Shown piece after piece: positions 47,601 to 59,900 of a stretch of 64,000 nt of DNA. The DNA comes from Solea solea. Lineage: Eukaryota; Chordata; Actinopteri; Pleuronectiformes; Soleidae. Position 1 is the stretch's first letter. Every line of letters begins with the position of its first letter. The position numbers and the translations under genes are program-made. The stretch spans positions 10,025,754-10,089,753 of the forward strand of contig NC_081142.1 in assembly GCF_958295425.1 (NCBI RefSeq). Direction: 5' to 3'. Under the pieces are notes generated by a model that was not told the DNA's origin, searched no databases, and worked only from the letters and a program-made list of their open reading frames with translations.

Positions 47601-49323
47601 TTTATTTGCTTTTATTTACATGGAAGAATCAATCATGGTAACAGAATAAACATCAGAAACACTAATTATTGATAATCTTGAATCCACTTAAATCTGAGCA
47701 AATGTTTTACAGCAGAGAAATGCTAGGCAGACAATTAGTAGCAATGTACATATTGTGCTTTAATAGTGAGAATTCATATTTTAATTTTGGAAAGTTAACC
47801 TCAGTTGTATGCAAACCTTGTCACTGACAATGGCTATAACTTGATAGACTAAACCATGAAATCCTAACACTAAAAACACAAAGGCTACATTTTAAATTCC
47901 TTCAGTTCCTTCATGGATTTCTTTTAAACATTTGGTTCAAAAATAGGCACTCAGTTCAGCCAAAACAACAACAACAAAAACAAAAAACCTACGACAGAGC
48001 AGCCCTCGCTATGACAAGCAGTGTCTGATGTAACTGTCGCTCTGTTTAATGGCGTCAAAGTATTTTTCCCACAATGAAAAGGCAACAAAACAAGAGAAAC
48101 ATCACAACTGGAGAAAAAAGACGGAGTTTCATTTGTTCTATATGAAAGATGCATATACGCATGTGCATGCTGTGCTAACAGCTATAAACTACACGAGTCA
48201 TTCTTCTCTACAACAAAAATAACTCATCACCTCCTAAACGTAAATCTACCACAGTCTGTACATCCCACATTATGGGACAACAGTGCAAGAAAAAAACAGC
48301 TAACAGGCAACACAGTGTGCAGTTCTTTACAAAAATAAAATTTCTCTGCTGCTACAATAAGTCGAGTGACAAAAATAAAGGACGGTCCGTCCCATGTACA
48401 CTATGCATGCAAACAAAAATTTAAATGGCAAAATGAGACTCAGCTTCGGCTGCATTGACATAGTCTGTCTGCACTTCTATCAGAATCTCTTAGTATGGGC
48501 CCTTTCTATTGGAGCTGATATGGTTAGTGGTAAGAACACATTTCTACAAAAAATAATAAAAAAGATGATAAAGTTAAATGTATAATACAGCTCAGCTGCC
48601 CCTTAATGATCAAACTATATAACAAGAAACACTTTCTCTTTCAAATATGCACTACATTTTAGAATTTGAAAATCAAATGGGCAACATTTGTTACTTTGTG
48701 GTCACACATTATTCATTATATTTTAGGTTTGTATCTCTAATTTCCACGCATAGAAAGTATTCTTAATGTGATGCTCAACTGTCACATTCAAAAAGAACAT
48801 CATTGTGATGTATGACATCTGTTTGTGTGGACACAAATTCATGACACACAAGAGTAATTGCTTCTCAGTGTCACACTATAGGATTCTTTTAGATGTTCAT
48901 GTCTCAGGAAACATGACAGAATAGCTCATATGTTGATGAATGTTCATACAGCAAAAGACAGCATTTGAAAATGAGTCACGGCAAATAAAACGCAATAATA
49001 AAGAGGAAGGCATCTGATCTGTTTGACAACCATCATTACTGTGTATATATATATATTAGAATGACAAACATGTAAATGATATGTACCAAACACCACCATC
49101 ATGTGACCACTCCCACCGGCACAAGCTTCAGTATCAGCTGTTATGTCAGCTCCCTCTTGTCAGGTCATAAATGTTGTTAAAAAATTTGGACTTACATCTA
49201 CGTTTGCATTAATGACAAGCTGTAGAATAATTAAACAAAACGATCTAATGCGGCAAAAAATGTGTCATCCTTTTAGTTTTAGTAGACTAGAGTGATCATT
49301 TATGTCCATGTTGTGTCCTTACA
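47601..49323 (-). other. Probable atcay 3' UTR region
   Basis: The left end has two AATAAA motifs on the - strand (47601-47606 and 47611-47616). The 1.7 kb that follows lacks recognised repeats and is AT-rich, as expected of a long 3' UTR of a brain gene. A downstream untranslated exon would need a splice from the possible donor just after the atcay stop (GCAG|GTGAGG at about 51391). This is inference; RNA data would decide. Confidence 0.35.
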
Positions 49324-49324
49324 G

Positions 49325-49758
49325 AGCCTCCGCCTCCTCATGATGATGTGGATCACGTTATGACGTCTGGTCAAAAGGTCACAGTGCCGCACACACAGCA
49401 AGGTAATGAACAGAATTTACTCAGCAACAGTTTCCACTAAGATACAGTTCAATGCAGCAGCATCTCCTCTTAACGATCTTCAAATTGTGATGTCTGAAGC
49501 TCTCTGGAAGAACGAACGACAAAGGGTCCAGACAGAGCGGACGGAGAGAGATGGATCGTTCACCGTTTTGACTGGAAAAAACGATAGCGGTGATCTTCAG
49601 TTGGTATATTGATTAAACGAGGGAGTGCATGTTGACGTGATGGCCATCTGCTTCTTACAGGTATATATATCAGAGATGTCATGCTCCAGACTTCTGTCAC
49701 ACCCTGCACCAAGAGAAGGAAAATATCGTGGACGATTACAACAAAATGGCACTATTAA
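49325..49758 (+). CDS. Candidate two-exon unrecognised reading frame, 3' end of an unknown gene
   Basis: Segment 49325-49402 is bounded by tccttacag| and CAAG|gtaatg and is open as split codon, PPPPHDDVDHVMTSGQKV and so on, split codon. Segment 49661-49758 follows the acceptor gcttcttacag|, fits the same phase and continues as IYIRDVMLQTSVTPCTKRRK to a TAA at 49756. I do not recognise the protein and see no domain. An upstream CpG-rich stretch ending GATCCAG|gtgctg near 44650 is phase-compatible and encodes Asp repeats, but no start codon is visible. The sites also read as donors on the - strand (tgtaagg), so untranslated exons of atcay are an alternative. Chance is a real possibility. Confidence 0.25.
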
Positions 49759-50230
49759 ACTCTAGTGGATAAAGTTAAATGAAAACATTAAAATAGCGTC
49801 CACAAGTCAAATTAAAACTTCTAAAATGATGTATAATCACTGACCACTTTATGAGGTACACCTGTTCAACTGCTCATTATTACAAATATGTAATCGGTCA
49901 GTCACATGACAGCATCTTAGTGCATGTAAACATGGTGAAGACAACCTGCTGAAGGCTTAAGTGACTTTGAACATGGCATGGTTGTTGGTCTGAGTATTTC
50001 ATAAACTGCTGATTTACTGGGATTTACAGAGCAGATGTCTGTGAAAGGGGAACATATCCAGTGAGTGAACAGTTACTCAAAAACCACTTGTTACAAGCAG
50101 TGAATGCAGAAAACCATCTCTGAACACACACCAGGTGCCACAGCTGAGACTTTACGAGGTGTCATTAGTATCTAATGAGCTTTCTCTCTGCCTGAAGTTC
50201 TTCTGTTTTGAAATCAATTACATGGTGCGT

Positions 50231-50415
50231 GGGCCACACGGTTGGTGTAGTGGTTAGCACTGTAGCCCTTGACCTGGGTTTGCGACCTGGTCAGAACAAA
50301 GGCCTTTCTGCATGGAGTTTGCATGTTCTCCCCGTGTGTGTGGGTTTTCTACTGGTTTTCTGCGACACCTCATGTGGAAGATAAAACAGTAGAAGGTGGC
50401 TGGATGGGTAAAAAT
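50231..50415 (+). repeat. SINE copy with internal deletion
   Basis: The head 'gggccacacggttggtgtag' and 'catggagtttgcatgttctc' match the 45.1 kb SINE. The region between 'gtgggttttct' and the terminal 'gaagataaaacagtagaag' is mostly missing. It lies about 1 kb beyond the last atcay coding exon. Confidence 0.8.
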
Positions 50416-51410
50416 ACATGTTGCGATCCAGTTATTGATTTTATAGAATCAATATGTAGCTGACACAAAAAAAGAGTCATTCTCTTGGTGATAACATTGA
50501 AAAAAGGACTTTTGTCATGACTACATTTAATGCTAAAGAAATGTGAAAGTTTATTCATTCTGTCTTACGGACTGCATGGTCATGAATCATTGCTTTTAAA
50601 ACAACAAACAACTATTATCGTTGGCATTTCATTGCCATGACCTTGTATGTACATCCTCAGGCCAGCTGGTTTCAGCCATCTCAGACAATAAAAACCTATT
50701 GTGACTCATTTGTGGTTGTTGTTTAGTCTATGAAAGTGTTATTCACATCGTTTGACCTTCATTTTAGACCCGATAGGAAACAATCTAGAGACATCAGCTT
50801 CTGTAAGGACATTTGTCGATAGTCAAAGGTGTTGTTTTGTTTTGCAACAGATAGGAGTGTGACAATTGTATTATTGGTTAGTGTTTTGTGTTAACTTGAC
50901 ACAAGTCTTTTTGAAATGGCAAGAGAAGTTATATGTTTGGTTTTGAAGATTATGTACTACATCTGAATGTATTAAGAGAAATTGTATAACTTGAGATGAA
51001 TCAACTATGTACCCAATTGTGTTGTTAAAGGTTGTAAGCTAAATTTCATTATGGGGAAATATAAAGATGATTAGGCTATAACTAAACTAAACTCTAGTGG
51101 ATCTTTTTCTATTCATGTGTTTCCTGTGCATATGCTGCACTTTAATGTCTGTTGTGGCATATGAGAGAGAATATCTGAGGTATCATTTGATACTGTATGT
51201 AGTTAGAATACTGCATTGCAGTTAATACACATTCCTGTACTAAAATATGAAAATGAATAAATATGAAAAGAATACACTGCAGTGTGGAAACCATTTAGGA
51301 GAGGGGAAAACAAATGTCACGTGAAGTTGGTCAATGTAAAACCACAGCGCCACCTTGTTGCAAACAAAAGCAGAAAACCTTCACCTCACCTGCAAAGTTC
51401 TGTCCTCTTC

Positions 51411-54400
51411 TCATAAGCCTTGATCCACAAGCACTGACTTTGGCCTGGAAACAAGAAAACAAAAGGAACAGAGATCTTATGAAAGGCTTGATACATACAT
51501 GACAATGACAAATGTGTGAGTCTGAACATCAGTGAGGACCATCACCTTGCAGACTTTTTCATTGTCTCCTGTGGGACTGACTGCTGATGCTCCTGGTGTC
51601 TCTGCTCCTGCTCCATCCTGCAAACACAGTTATTGTTTGGTGGAAACATTTAAAACACTTGTGTAGATAAACAGTATAGAACCAGTGTGTGTTAAAACCA
51701 CTGTTCAGTTACCTTTCCCTCCTGACTTTAATCCTCTCCTCGTCAAATCTGAAAACAAGGGACAGTGTAATATTTGCATTCTTAATTCATTTAAACCACT
51801 TTACTGTCAACATTAATAATGTTTTTAATCATTATTTAAATAAGAAGAAAGTTAATTTGTCCTCTAGTAGATTTACATGAACCATCACAATGTTAATCAC
51901 AGCAGCGTTAACTGCTGACAGCAGCTCATTTTCTCCATCTAGTGGTAAGAGGTACTTACTGCACCACACACTCTGGGACATGAACATGCTCCATGGGGAC
52001 AATTTCTGCCAGTTCATCCAGACTGTGGACATACTGGATCTTATTCATGAACTTCACACTGTGGAGAATTATGAGAGAATGACAGCACAAGTAAAGTTTG
52101 ATTCATGGTTCTGACGTCATGGCTACAGAGGCTTTGGAGGGGAAAAAAATGTTCTTTTGTGACATTATTTAGGAGCAAATATGTATTTTTTTAAGAGCTG
52201 GTAACAAATGAAATATCTATAGAAACATGGGATACTTTTCAGTCAATAACAGTCTATTTCCGTATTATTATTAATGGCAGGAATAGGTAAAACATTAAAT
52301 TGTGCACCAGGAATAGGGGATTTGCTGCTTTAAAACACAATCATACAGGTGTTAGTGTTTGTGTGTATCACCTGATGAAAGGCCTGGATATAGCCAGGAC
52401 AGTGCGTATGAACCATGTGGGATGAGCGATGACCAAAGACTTCAGGTTCTTCCTCAGTCTGCCATCACAACACAAACAGCAAGTGAATTTATTCAGCAGA
52501 GAGTTGCTTCAAAAGTATTCAAAGTAAAAAAAAAACCCACAATTTTCATCACCTTCTGTCAATCATCTGGTAACATTTCTTAAGCCAGCTGATCCCAGGC
52601 ATCTTACTGCGAGGAGTTGCTCCGTTCATGTAGATGATCAGGTAATCTTCAGCCACAAGCATCTCCAGACTGCTCACCACATACCTGGAGAAGAAGAGGA
52701 CAGGTATGTTCTTTCCTCTGTCAGCCTATACTGTATTTACTATTTACTTTTAGTCACCACTTCATGTTCAAACTGCATTTGAAAAGCAAAACTCACAGAA
52801 AGAGGTTTTCCATCATGTAGTGATAGTCTGGACAGCTGCTGTCAGGCAGGTAACAGGCAGAGAACACAATGATGGCATTGAGACCTTCTCCATAATAACC
52901 TGTTGAGAGAACGGACAAATGACACATGACTATTTTAGCAGACTCATGTCTGACAGTGGTGAATATTTCACTCCCCTGAATACTGTTCTGAGTCTTCCTT
53001 GAGGTATCAAATAAAAGTCTGCCCCTTCACTGACCTCCATGTGTGATGACCCGCATATAAGGTCTGATGACCTGCATGTCAATACGATGCTCCTGCTCTC
53101 CAATGATCACTGTTCTCCAGAGGCGTCCGTTGTGGGGGTTCCCATCTTCATCCACTTCTGCTGAGCCGTCACATGGACCTGCTTTGGCTGAGGCCACCGG
53201 TGTGTCATCTGTACAGACACAAAGACACAAAGACACATTCTCCTCCTAAACATTAAACAATTAACTTAAGACATAGTATATTTGCAGTTTCTTTCAAGTT
53301 AACTTATATTTTACATAAAAGGAGAAATTGAATAGAATGGAATACAACAATAGAGTGAAACATGTAATAAATATATGATATTCCTCTGATTCTGCAAGCC
53401 TCTGACTAATAACATATAGCACAATATGTTACATATTCATTTAGAGTATCCTGTAGAACCCTGTAACATTAGAGTCAGATTAGACAGAACTTTGAATAGT
53501 GATCCACAGATTAATCGGTCAAGTTATTAATTGACCAGGCACTTTTTGCCTGTATTTGTATATAATTTTCTAGCCACTGGCCGATTTTTGTTCTTAAAAA
53601 CTGCAGTAAAACTTTGTTGTATTTAATATTTTGATCACAGGGGATAAAATAGATGTGTTGTACCTTCCCACTCTAGTTCGTTGCCATTGGTGATGAACTC
53701 CAGTGAGTCTGTCTCATCCGGAGTGTCAATGTCGTCAACATTAATGTCCAGGTCGTCTGGTGTGTCCAGGAAGTCGTCAGCAGAGTCTGACAGCAGAGAT
53801 CCCTCGCTGTGATCCAGGGAGAGGTTCATGTCTGGGGCCAGCAACGTACGACGTTTACGGCTGGACGAAGACCCTCCTCCTCCTCCTCCTCCTCCTCCAG
53901 GTGGGTTCACATTCAGGGAGTTAGGGGGGGCTACAGCAGCAAGACCAGGAGAGGAGGTGAGACTGTGACTCGACTAACGAAACAGGACTTTGGGCTCATC
54001 AGTGATCATCAAGATGTTATACTTACAGCCTCTGTCGTCTGTGAGACCACAGGAGGCATCCATGTCTTCGTACTCTGGCAGAGGTCTGGAGAGACACATA
54101 CACAGGTAAGTCCTTGAAGTTGAAAGTATAAATACTTTGTTACTGTACTTAGGTAGAAAATTCACTTATCTGTATTTTATTTTGGTTTTTATATTTCCAG
54201 CAACGTTTACTTTTATTCCACTACATTTCCCCTATCATTGTTACTTATTAATATCACTGTAATGGTCTCTGTATTTATATTGTGCTTTGTGAGTCTTGAT
54301 GAGCCGCTTTATGCTTTAGTTTTGCCATTCAGCCATTCACATGCTTCAACATGGGGTTCAGTGTCTTGCTCAAGGACACATATAGACTAGTAAAGCCAGG

Positions 54401-57400
54401 AATTGAACCCACAACCTTCCAGTTGAAAGACAACTCTCCCTACCAATGAGTTACTCCTCTCTTTCTTTAATATTTTTACATTTACTTCAGAAGTTTACTA
54501 CAGAACATTACTTTTGATACTTAAGTACAGTAAATATCAGATACTTTAAGACTTCTACTTAAGTAATATAGTAAAAAGTGACTTCAACTTCTACCAAAGT
54601 CATTTTCTGGATATGTTTTAGGTATTTCATACAGGACTGGATACGGGCAACCGGACTTGCTTGTGTTAAGTTGAAGTTTAGCTTCAACTGAAGCGTCTGC
54701 CTTCACAGACATACACATGTAAGCATTGAGTATTGTGGATAAGATAAGGTAAGATAAGATAAGATAAGCCAAGATAAGATAAGATAAGATAAGATAAGAT
54801 AATACATTATATGAATAGAAATGAAAACAAAAACAAAATGTAGGTAAAATACAGGATAAATAAGACAAAAAATGAATAATAAAAAATACAATGTATAATA
54901 ACAATATACAATCTTTACAGTAAAAAGGTGACCGTATGTGCAGTTTTTTTCCACTGGGTGCTTGGATGGTCTATATATCAAGTCAGAGTCAAGGTTCAGG
55001 AAAGCAATTCAAACATGCACCTGCCTCTTGACCTACTTTCTGGCTCTTCAAATAAAAGCAACCTCAAATGTGGTTGACTCAATCCATTACCTCGCCCAAG
55101 GAGGTTATGTTTTTGGTTATGTCCGTCCATCTGTTTGTGAGCAGACTTTGATGACATTTTCTGGGGATAGTAAGCAATGTATGGCCAAAGGCAGACATTG
55201 TTAGATTTTTGGTGCAAATAGAGATCATAATTCGAGTTTGTTGACACTGTACAATGAGCAGCCTTGGTAGAGTTTTGTACTCTCCGAGCTCTGAACGCTC
55301 TTCTTCAAACACGGTCTTTATTTGGCCCCATAATAAACAGAAACACTGTGATTAGGATGGCGTCCATTTGATCATGAGCACCGATTGTTGACACTGATCT
55401 GGCAAAGCAGTGAACAGCACAAGCTGAGGAGTATAGAGGTGGTAATTAATGTCTCACTGGGGAGAGATGAAGATTATAGAGCTGCCAGGCAGACAGGGGT
55501 GTGAAGCAGAGCAGAGACTGGGGGGGAAATGGGGGGAGGGGGACAAGAAATAAGAGACACAAATTTCTGTCATCAGTTACTCTTTGAATATAGTTAAGTT
55601 GAGCAGCTCTGCTGTTGACAACCTGCACAGAAGGAGCAGTGAATTCACTTGTGTATGGTGTGTGTGTTTGTTTATAAGTGATGAATGCATGCACATTACA
55701 CGGCTGACGCACTCACACATGTGCCCCATTAGCAACACCACCACATGAGACCAAGCAAGTGTAAACAGTGATGCGCAGCTAAATGGACAAAAGGAGCTGC
55801 AGAGAGTGACAGTGCAGTGTTTTTCAGCAGAGGTGGGTTTATAGCTACATTCCTGTGAAAGCCAACCGCTTCACCCACCCATCTGCAGGAGGACAGTGCG
55901 TGACAGTGTGGCCTCCTCCTGATCCAAAAACACTGGCTTTGGACCAGAGACACAGGCACTGGTGAACAGTCTGAATCTATTCCCCGAGGAGCCTGCGGCG
56001 ATTAATAGTCTAACGCTTCCTTTGTCACAAATGAAGTGCTTTCTACAGACACAACAGACTGATGAGGATTTCTCTCTTTTTAACAAAAGCATGATAATCC
56101 CTTTGGTTTCCCCTTTTTTGCAGCTGCATTGTCTTTCTGCAACATCAATAGCAGGATGAAGCAGTGACGCTTACCTTCTGGAGAGAGTACAGGGGGCTGC
56201 TTTGGTCAAAGTCGATTCAAATAAGCTTTTTTTTTTATCTCACAAATCTTTGTGTTTGGTTTGCTTAATCATCCACCGTCTCCTCAGCTGATAGGAGACA
56301 AGCTAGAGCAGAGCATCACTCTGACGCTTCCTTAATAATCCATATGCTGCTGTCTATTCCTCCGTCGTCTACCAAAACCTCCCACCATTTTCCTGGCAAT
56401 GCTGTTTTGTTGATCTGTGACTGCTGTTGCGTCACATGACGTGGACTGAGACCATTTGGAGACAGGCGTTGCACCTGCTCCCTGGCTTCCTGATTCTCAT
56501 CACATGGAGGAGGAAGGGAGGAGGGAGGAGGGAGGGAGGGGGGGAGGAGGATGGAGCTCAGCAGAAACTGTCTTCACACCCCCTCTGTTCTTTTTCTGCC
56601 TGTCAAGCTATTCAATTTAAACCTGTTAACATCCAATCAACAACACGCTGTCATCTCTGTCTCTACAGCTTTCTTTACTGTTTACTAAGAATCACTTGTC
56701 TTTCCTTCATCCGTCTTTCCCGCGTCTTATTTTAGAGCCTCTCACTGTGAACATGACGCTGAAGGTCACTGCTCAAACATGACTATACATATCTTTACAT
56801 ATTGAGCTTACAGCTGTGAGTATATCCTTTTATTATCTTCATTTTAAATTACTGTTTTACTGTTTATTTTCTCTTCTACTATTCCTGCTGTCTCTTGGTC
56901 AGGTATAATAGTATTTCTAGTCTCTGGTGTTTTCTCATCACTTATTGTTGAGATCTGCCACAAGCAATTTGAGATGCATTACACTGTGTGAACAGTATAT
57001 GAATAAAGTTTGGATGAATCATTGATTGATTTATTGATTTAACACACAGAGGGCACAACAGAAAAGCCCTTGGCCGAACTGGGATTCGTCTTATTATGAG
57101 GCAATAGTGTGTGGACCCTTCTTAAATTATTATATTTCAAGAATACACCTTGACAAAAACAGTATATGTAAAACAAAACATTAATCAGTAATTAATTAAT
57201 TATACATTTAATAATAAATGATTAGTTACCTACCCTCATTAAAAGCCACACAAACTAAGGAGATAAGAGAAAGAGGCAGTAATGCCAACTGCCGTAAAAC
57301 ACCAAAGACAAAGAAGAAGAAGAAGCACAAGACAGCTCAAAGAGATTATTTAAGAACAGCTTCTTTTCTCAGTTTAAGTTTCAACGTCTAATCTCCTGCC

Positions 57401-57539
57401 CACATTTAAAATGGATATCTGGCAGGATTGATGATGACCAATAGAAATGCAAAGGAACCCACCTGGGGAAGTCTTCATCCTGCCACTCATCTTTCACTTC
57501 CATGTTCTCCATTCGTAGAGTCGCCTCTGTGGTGCCCAT
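51411..57539 (-). CDS. atcay: Caytaxin (BNIP2/ATCAY family, CRAL-TRIO domain)
   Basis: Eleven coding exons on the - strand: 57463-57539, 54027-54085, 53664-53930, 53035-53208, 52797-52899, 52553-52684, 52372-52458, 51960-52058, 51713-51748, 51546-51617, 51411-51444. All phases join, giving 379 residues (human 371). The start [12 protein letters not shown] matches the family; an acceptor (ctgcag| at 57563) puts 23 bases of leader in the same exon and implies an upstream noncoding exon. Features in order: acidic N-terminus, nine glycines (57-65), [23 protein letters not shown], kinesin light chain-binding motif ELEWED (130-135), then the CRAL-TRIO/BCH domain from about 162 to 335. Caytaxin is a neuronal adaptor that carries cargo such as glutaminase on kinesin; human mutations cause Cayman ataxia. 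The C-terminus (346-379) is Gln-rich and diverges; the last two exons are the least certain. Confidence 0.95.
53873..53898 (-). repeat. GGA codon repeat encoding polyglycine in atcay
   Basis: An uninterrupted TCC/GGA trinucleotide run encodes Gly57 to Gly65 in caytaxin. I recall no glycine run at this place in human caytaxin. Confidence 0.9.
54270..54460 (-). repeat. Dispersed repeat with tRNA-like end
   Basis: The + strand reads 'cagtgtcttgctcaaggaca' then 'aggaattgaacccacaacct' and 'ctaccaatgagttac'. Read on the - strand, 'gtaactcattggtag' and 'ggttgtgggttcaattcct' look like box A and box B of a tRNA. It is a worn copy of a frequent fish repeat in atcay intron 2 and not a functional tRNA. 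Confidence 0.6.
54738..54803. repeat. AAGAT/TTATC pentanucleotide repeat
   Basis: About twelve units of 'aagat' with two variant units. It may have grown from the TTATC tail of a retroelement, as the 41.9 kb element ends in the same motif. Confidence 0.85.
55085..55225 (+). repeat. Dispersed repeat beginning 'ttacctcgcccaaggaggtt'
   Basis: Carries 'aaggaggttatgtttttggt' and 'gatgacattttctggggata', the signature of a repeat present in many fish and invertebrate genomes. It lies in atcay intron 2. Confidence 0.55.
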
Positions 57540-58310
57540 CCCTCAGAGAGGAGATCAGGGGCCTGCAGGTGAAAACATGAATAAAGACCATTTATAAAAT
57601 GTCAGATAAAACAACACTAGACAGTGAGCTCAGTGCCTGCACCACAGACACACATGTTTGAATTTGTTTAAGTTTTTTAATGCAGTTTCAGGGCAGATAC
57701 TGCTGGTCACATGGCTTTTTTCCCCCTGCCCACAGGAGCTCATGTGAGACGCATGTGACTGAGTTCTCTCCTAAAAGTCGAATATTACACACAAATTTTA
57801 TTCTTAGTGGAATTCAGGAGACAAGTGTCAGGGACAACTTTCAAAACCTAATCCTCCCGCACTGCTCCTTAATCCTCCCACTGATGTGGCTGCTGCCTTT
57901 TTGATCTCTACTCGCACAGAGGTTTTATGGAACAAATAGTTCAAATAGCTCAGCCCAGACCTAATATCCATTCATTTATGCTCGAGAACTCACATAATAA
58001 TGAGTGTTTCTGTTTTGTTTTTGTACACAACAGCAGCTACACACAGATTTGCATAAATAATAGTGTTTCTGAGTTTCACTCTTGTCCTCTCATCATCTAA
58101 TGATGTGTGAAATCCTCAGGTTCTGCTAAGAGACGGGGGATTCCTAGTCTATGATGGAGGTTATACTTAGAAACAAAACACATGGGCTGCATAGCCACAA
58201 AATGCTGTAATGTGACAACCAGAGAATGATTATGACAAGTTTATCAGCGATGCATATAGAAGATGGCAGCGAGAAAAATCATGCGTGTAATAATTAATTA
58301 CTGGAAGACG

Positions 58311-58333
58311 TGTGGTGGTGGTGGTGGTGGTGG
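58311..58333. repeat. TGG trinucleotide microsatellite
   Basis: About seven TGG/GTG units; the - strand reads CCACCA. Confidence 0.85.
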
Positions 58334-59689
58334 AGGATGTGTATGTGACCTGGAGGGTAAAATTGTCTAACAGCATTTCCACAAAAACACTCGGAAATAG
58401 TAGTGTATGTAAATGAGTGTGTATAATCTCCATCATTTAAAGAGCCAGTTGATGCCATGGTTCTCGCCACAAACCACTCATCTTCCATCTTATATTATGT
58501 TCACATTTCAAATGTGCAGCACATTACCACAATCGAAGGAAGTAGTCACACACCTTTCCCCCAAATGGAACAGTTAATAGAAAGGCAGAGATTATACTCA
58601 CATGAGCGGTGTGAGTCTTCCCCTACAAACGTCTTGCTGCTCTGTGACAGCGTGTCCTCCCTCCTCCTCGCTTACAGATGCAACGGTTGGTGTGAAGACT
58701 GTTCTGATCCCTGATACTAACACAGAGGCATGGGCATGGCACTGAAACCTCTCCTCACTCTCTCTCTGTCCTTTTGACTCATTCACATGCACACACACTC
58801 ATGCACAGCCACAGTCGAACACTGTCCTCAATGTCAGCAGTAGCCAGCAGCAGGTGTCTGAAGACAGGGGGCACCTCTGTGCTGGAACCCCCCTCCTCCT
58901 GCCCTCTGCCTCTGTCCACCTTTGTCGGAGAAAGACTGGCTGTGAAGCGTGAGAAGACAGCCTGCGTCTCAGCTCCTACATCTAAAACACAGAGACACAA
59001 AAATCCTTAAATGTGACTGCATGTGCTCGTGCATCACGATCTCTTCTTCTCTTTGCTCGTGATTGGAGTGTCCTTCCTCCCCACCTCAACATTTAGTTAA
59101 ATACCATCTTTGATTCTTGTCTGCATCCAGATCCTTTCATGAAGGCGGCTTAAAAAGAAATCCCTACAGCAACTTGGGGGAAAATTCAAACACCAGTCTC
59201 TGTCCTTTCACTCCATTAGCTGTTACTGGTCCTCTACACGGCTGCAGTTCCCTGGCAACAGCATCTCACAGCCCCTCCCCTCCCTTACTGTCTCCTCACC
59301 CCAGTTTATTTTATACCCTCCATACCCCAACTCTCAGCACAGACGTTAATTGTGCTCGCTCACAGTTTTGCTCCATATCACGATGATTTACTCTGCATGT
59401 TTCTGCCATGGGCCTCGTTCTATTTAAGGGCTTTGTGTCTCTCTGGTGGCAATAGTAAGCTGTGTAGTAACAGTTATCTTTTTACTCTTGAGAAATCTGA
59501 AATTAAAGGGTCTGATGGTAGGTACTGCAGATAAGGGCTGTACACAATGAGGAGCTTTTCAAACAAGATCCTTAAGAATTAGTAGCCTGCTGCATGTTGT
59601 TTAATATCATTATATATCATAAAAGACTACAAGTTTTTGTGATGGGAGTATGAAATAAACATAAATCATTAAATATAAGCATTAACTTG

Positions 59690-59900
59690 CCCACACCATC
59701 AGGAAGCTACAGTGGCCTATACATACCAGAAAGGATGTCCTTCTTATTATTATGAGTATTGCTCCCGTACTACAAAATACAAAGTGCTGCCTTTGGCCAG
59801 TTTGTCCATAAGGGCCAATGTAGTATTGACAGCACGAGATAGCAACCTCTGTGAAGCAAGGCGTTCGCCTTACATGATAAAAGGCTATTTATTTTAAAGT
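59690..59900 (+). repeat. MITE-like dispersed repeat copy
   Basis: 'caggaagctacagtggccta' and 'ccagaaaggatgtcc' match 'caggaaactacagtggcctt' and 'caaaaaggatttc' of the 18 kb copy. Degenerate. Confidence 0.5.

Noticed and set aside
54340..54457. Possible tRNA gene on -
   Set aside because: It lacks a foldable full cloverleaf and is part of a widespread fish repeat.
54584..54981. Open frames on - with repeated LILSY-type residues
   Set aside because: Produced by the TTATC pentamer repeat.
58457..59386. Short open frames between atcay and zfr2
   Set aside because: No known domain, no matching splice structure, and cysteine/serine-rich composition typical of noncoding DNA.
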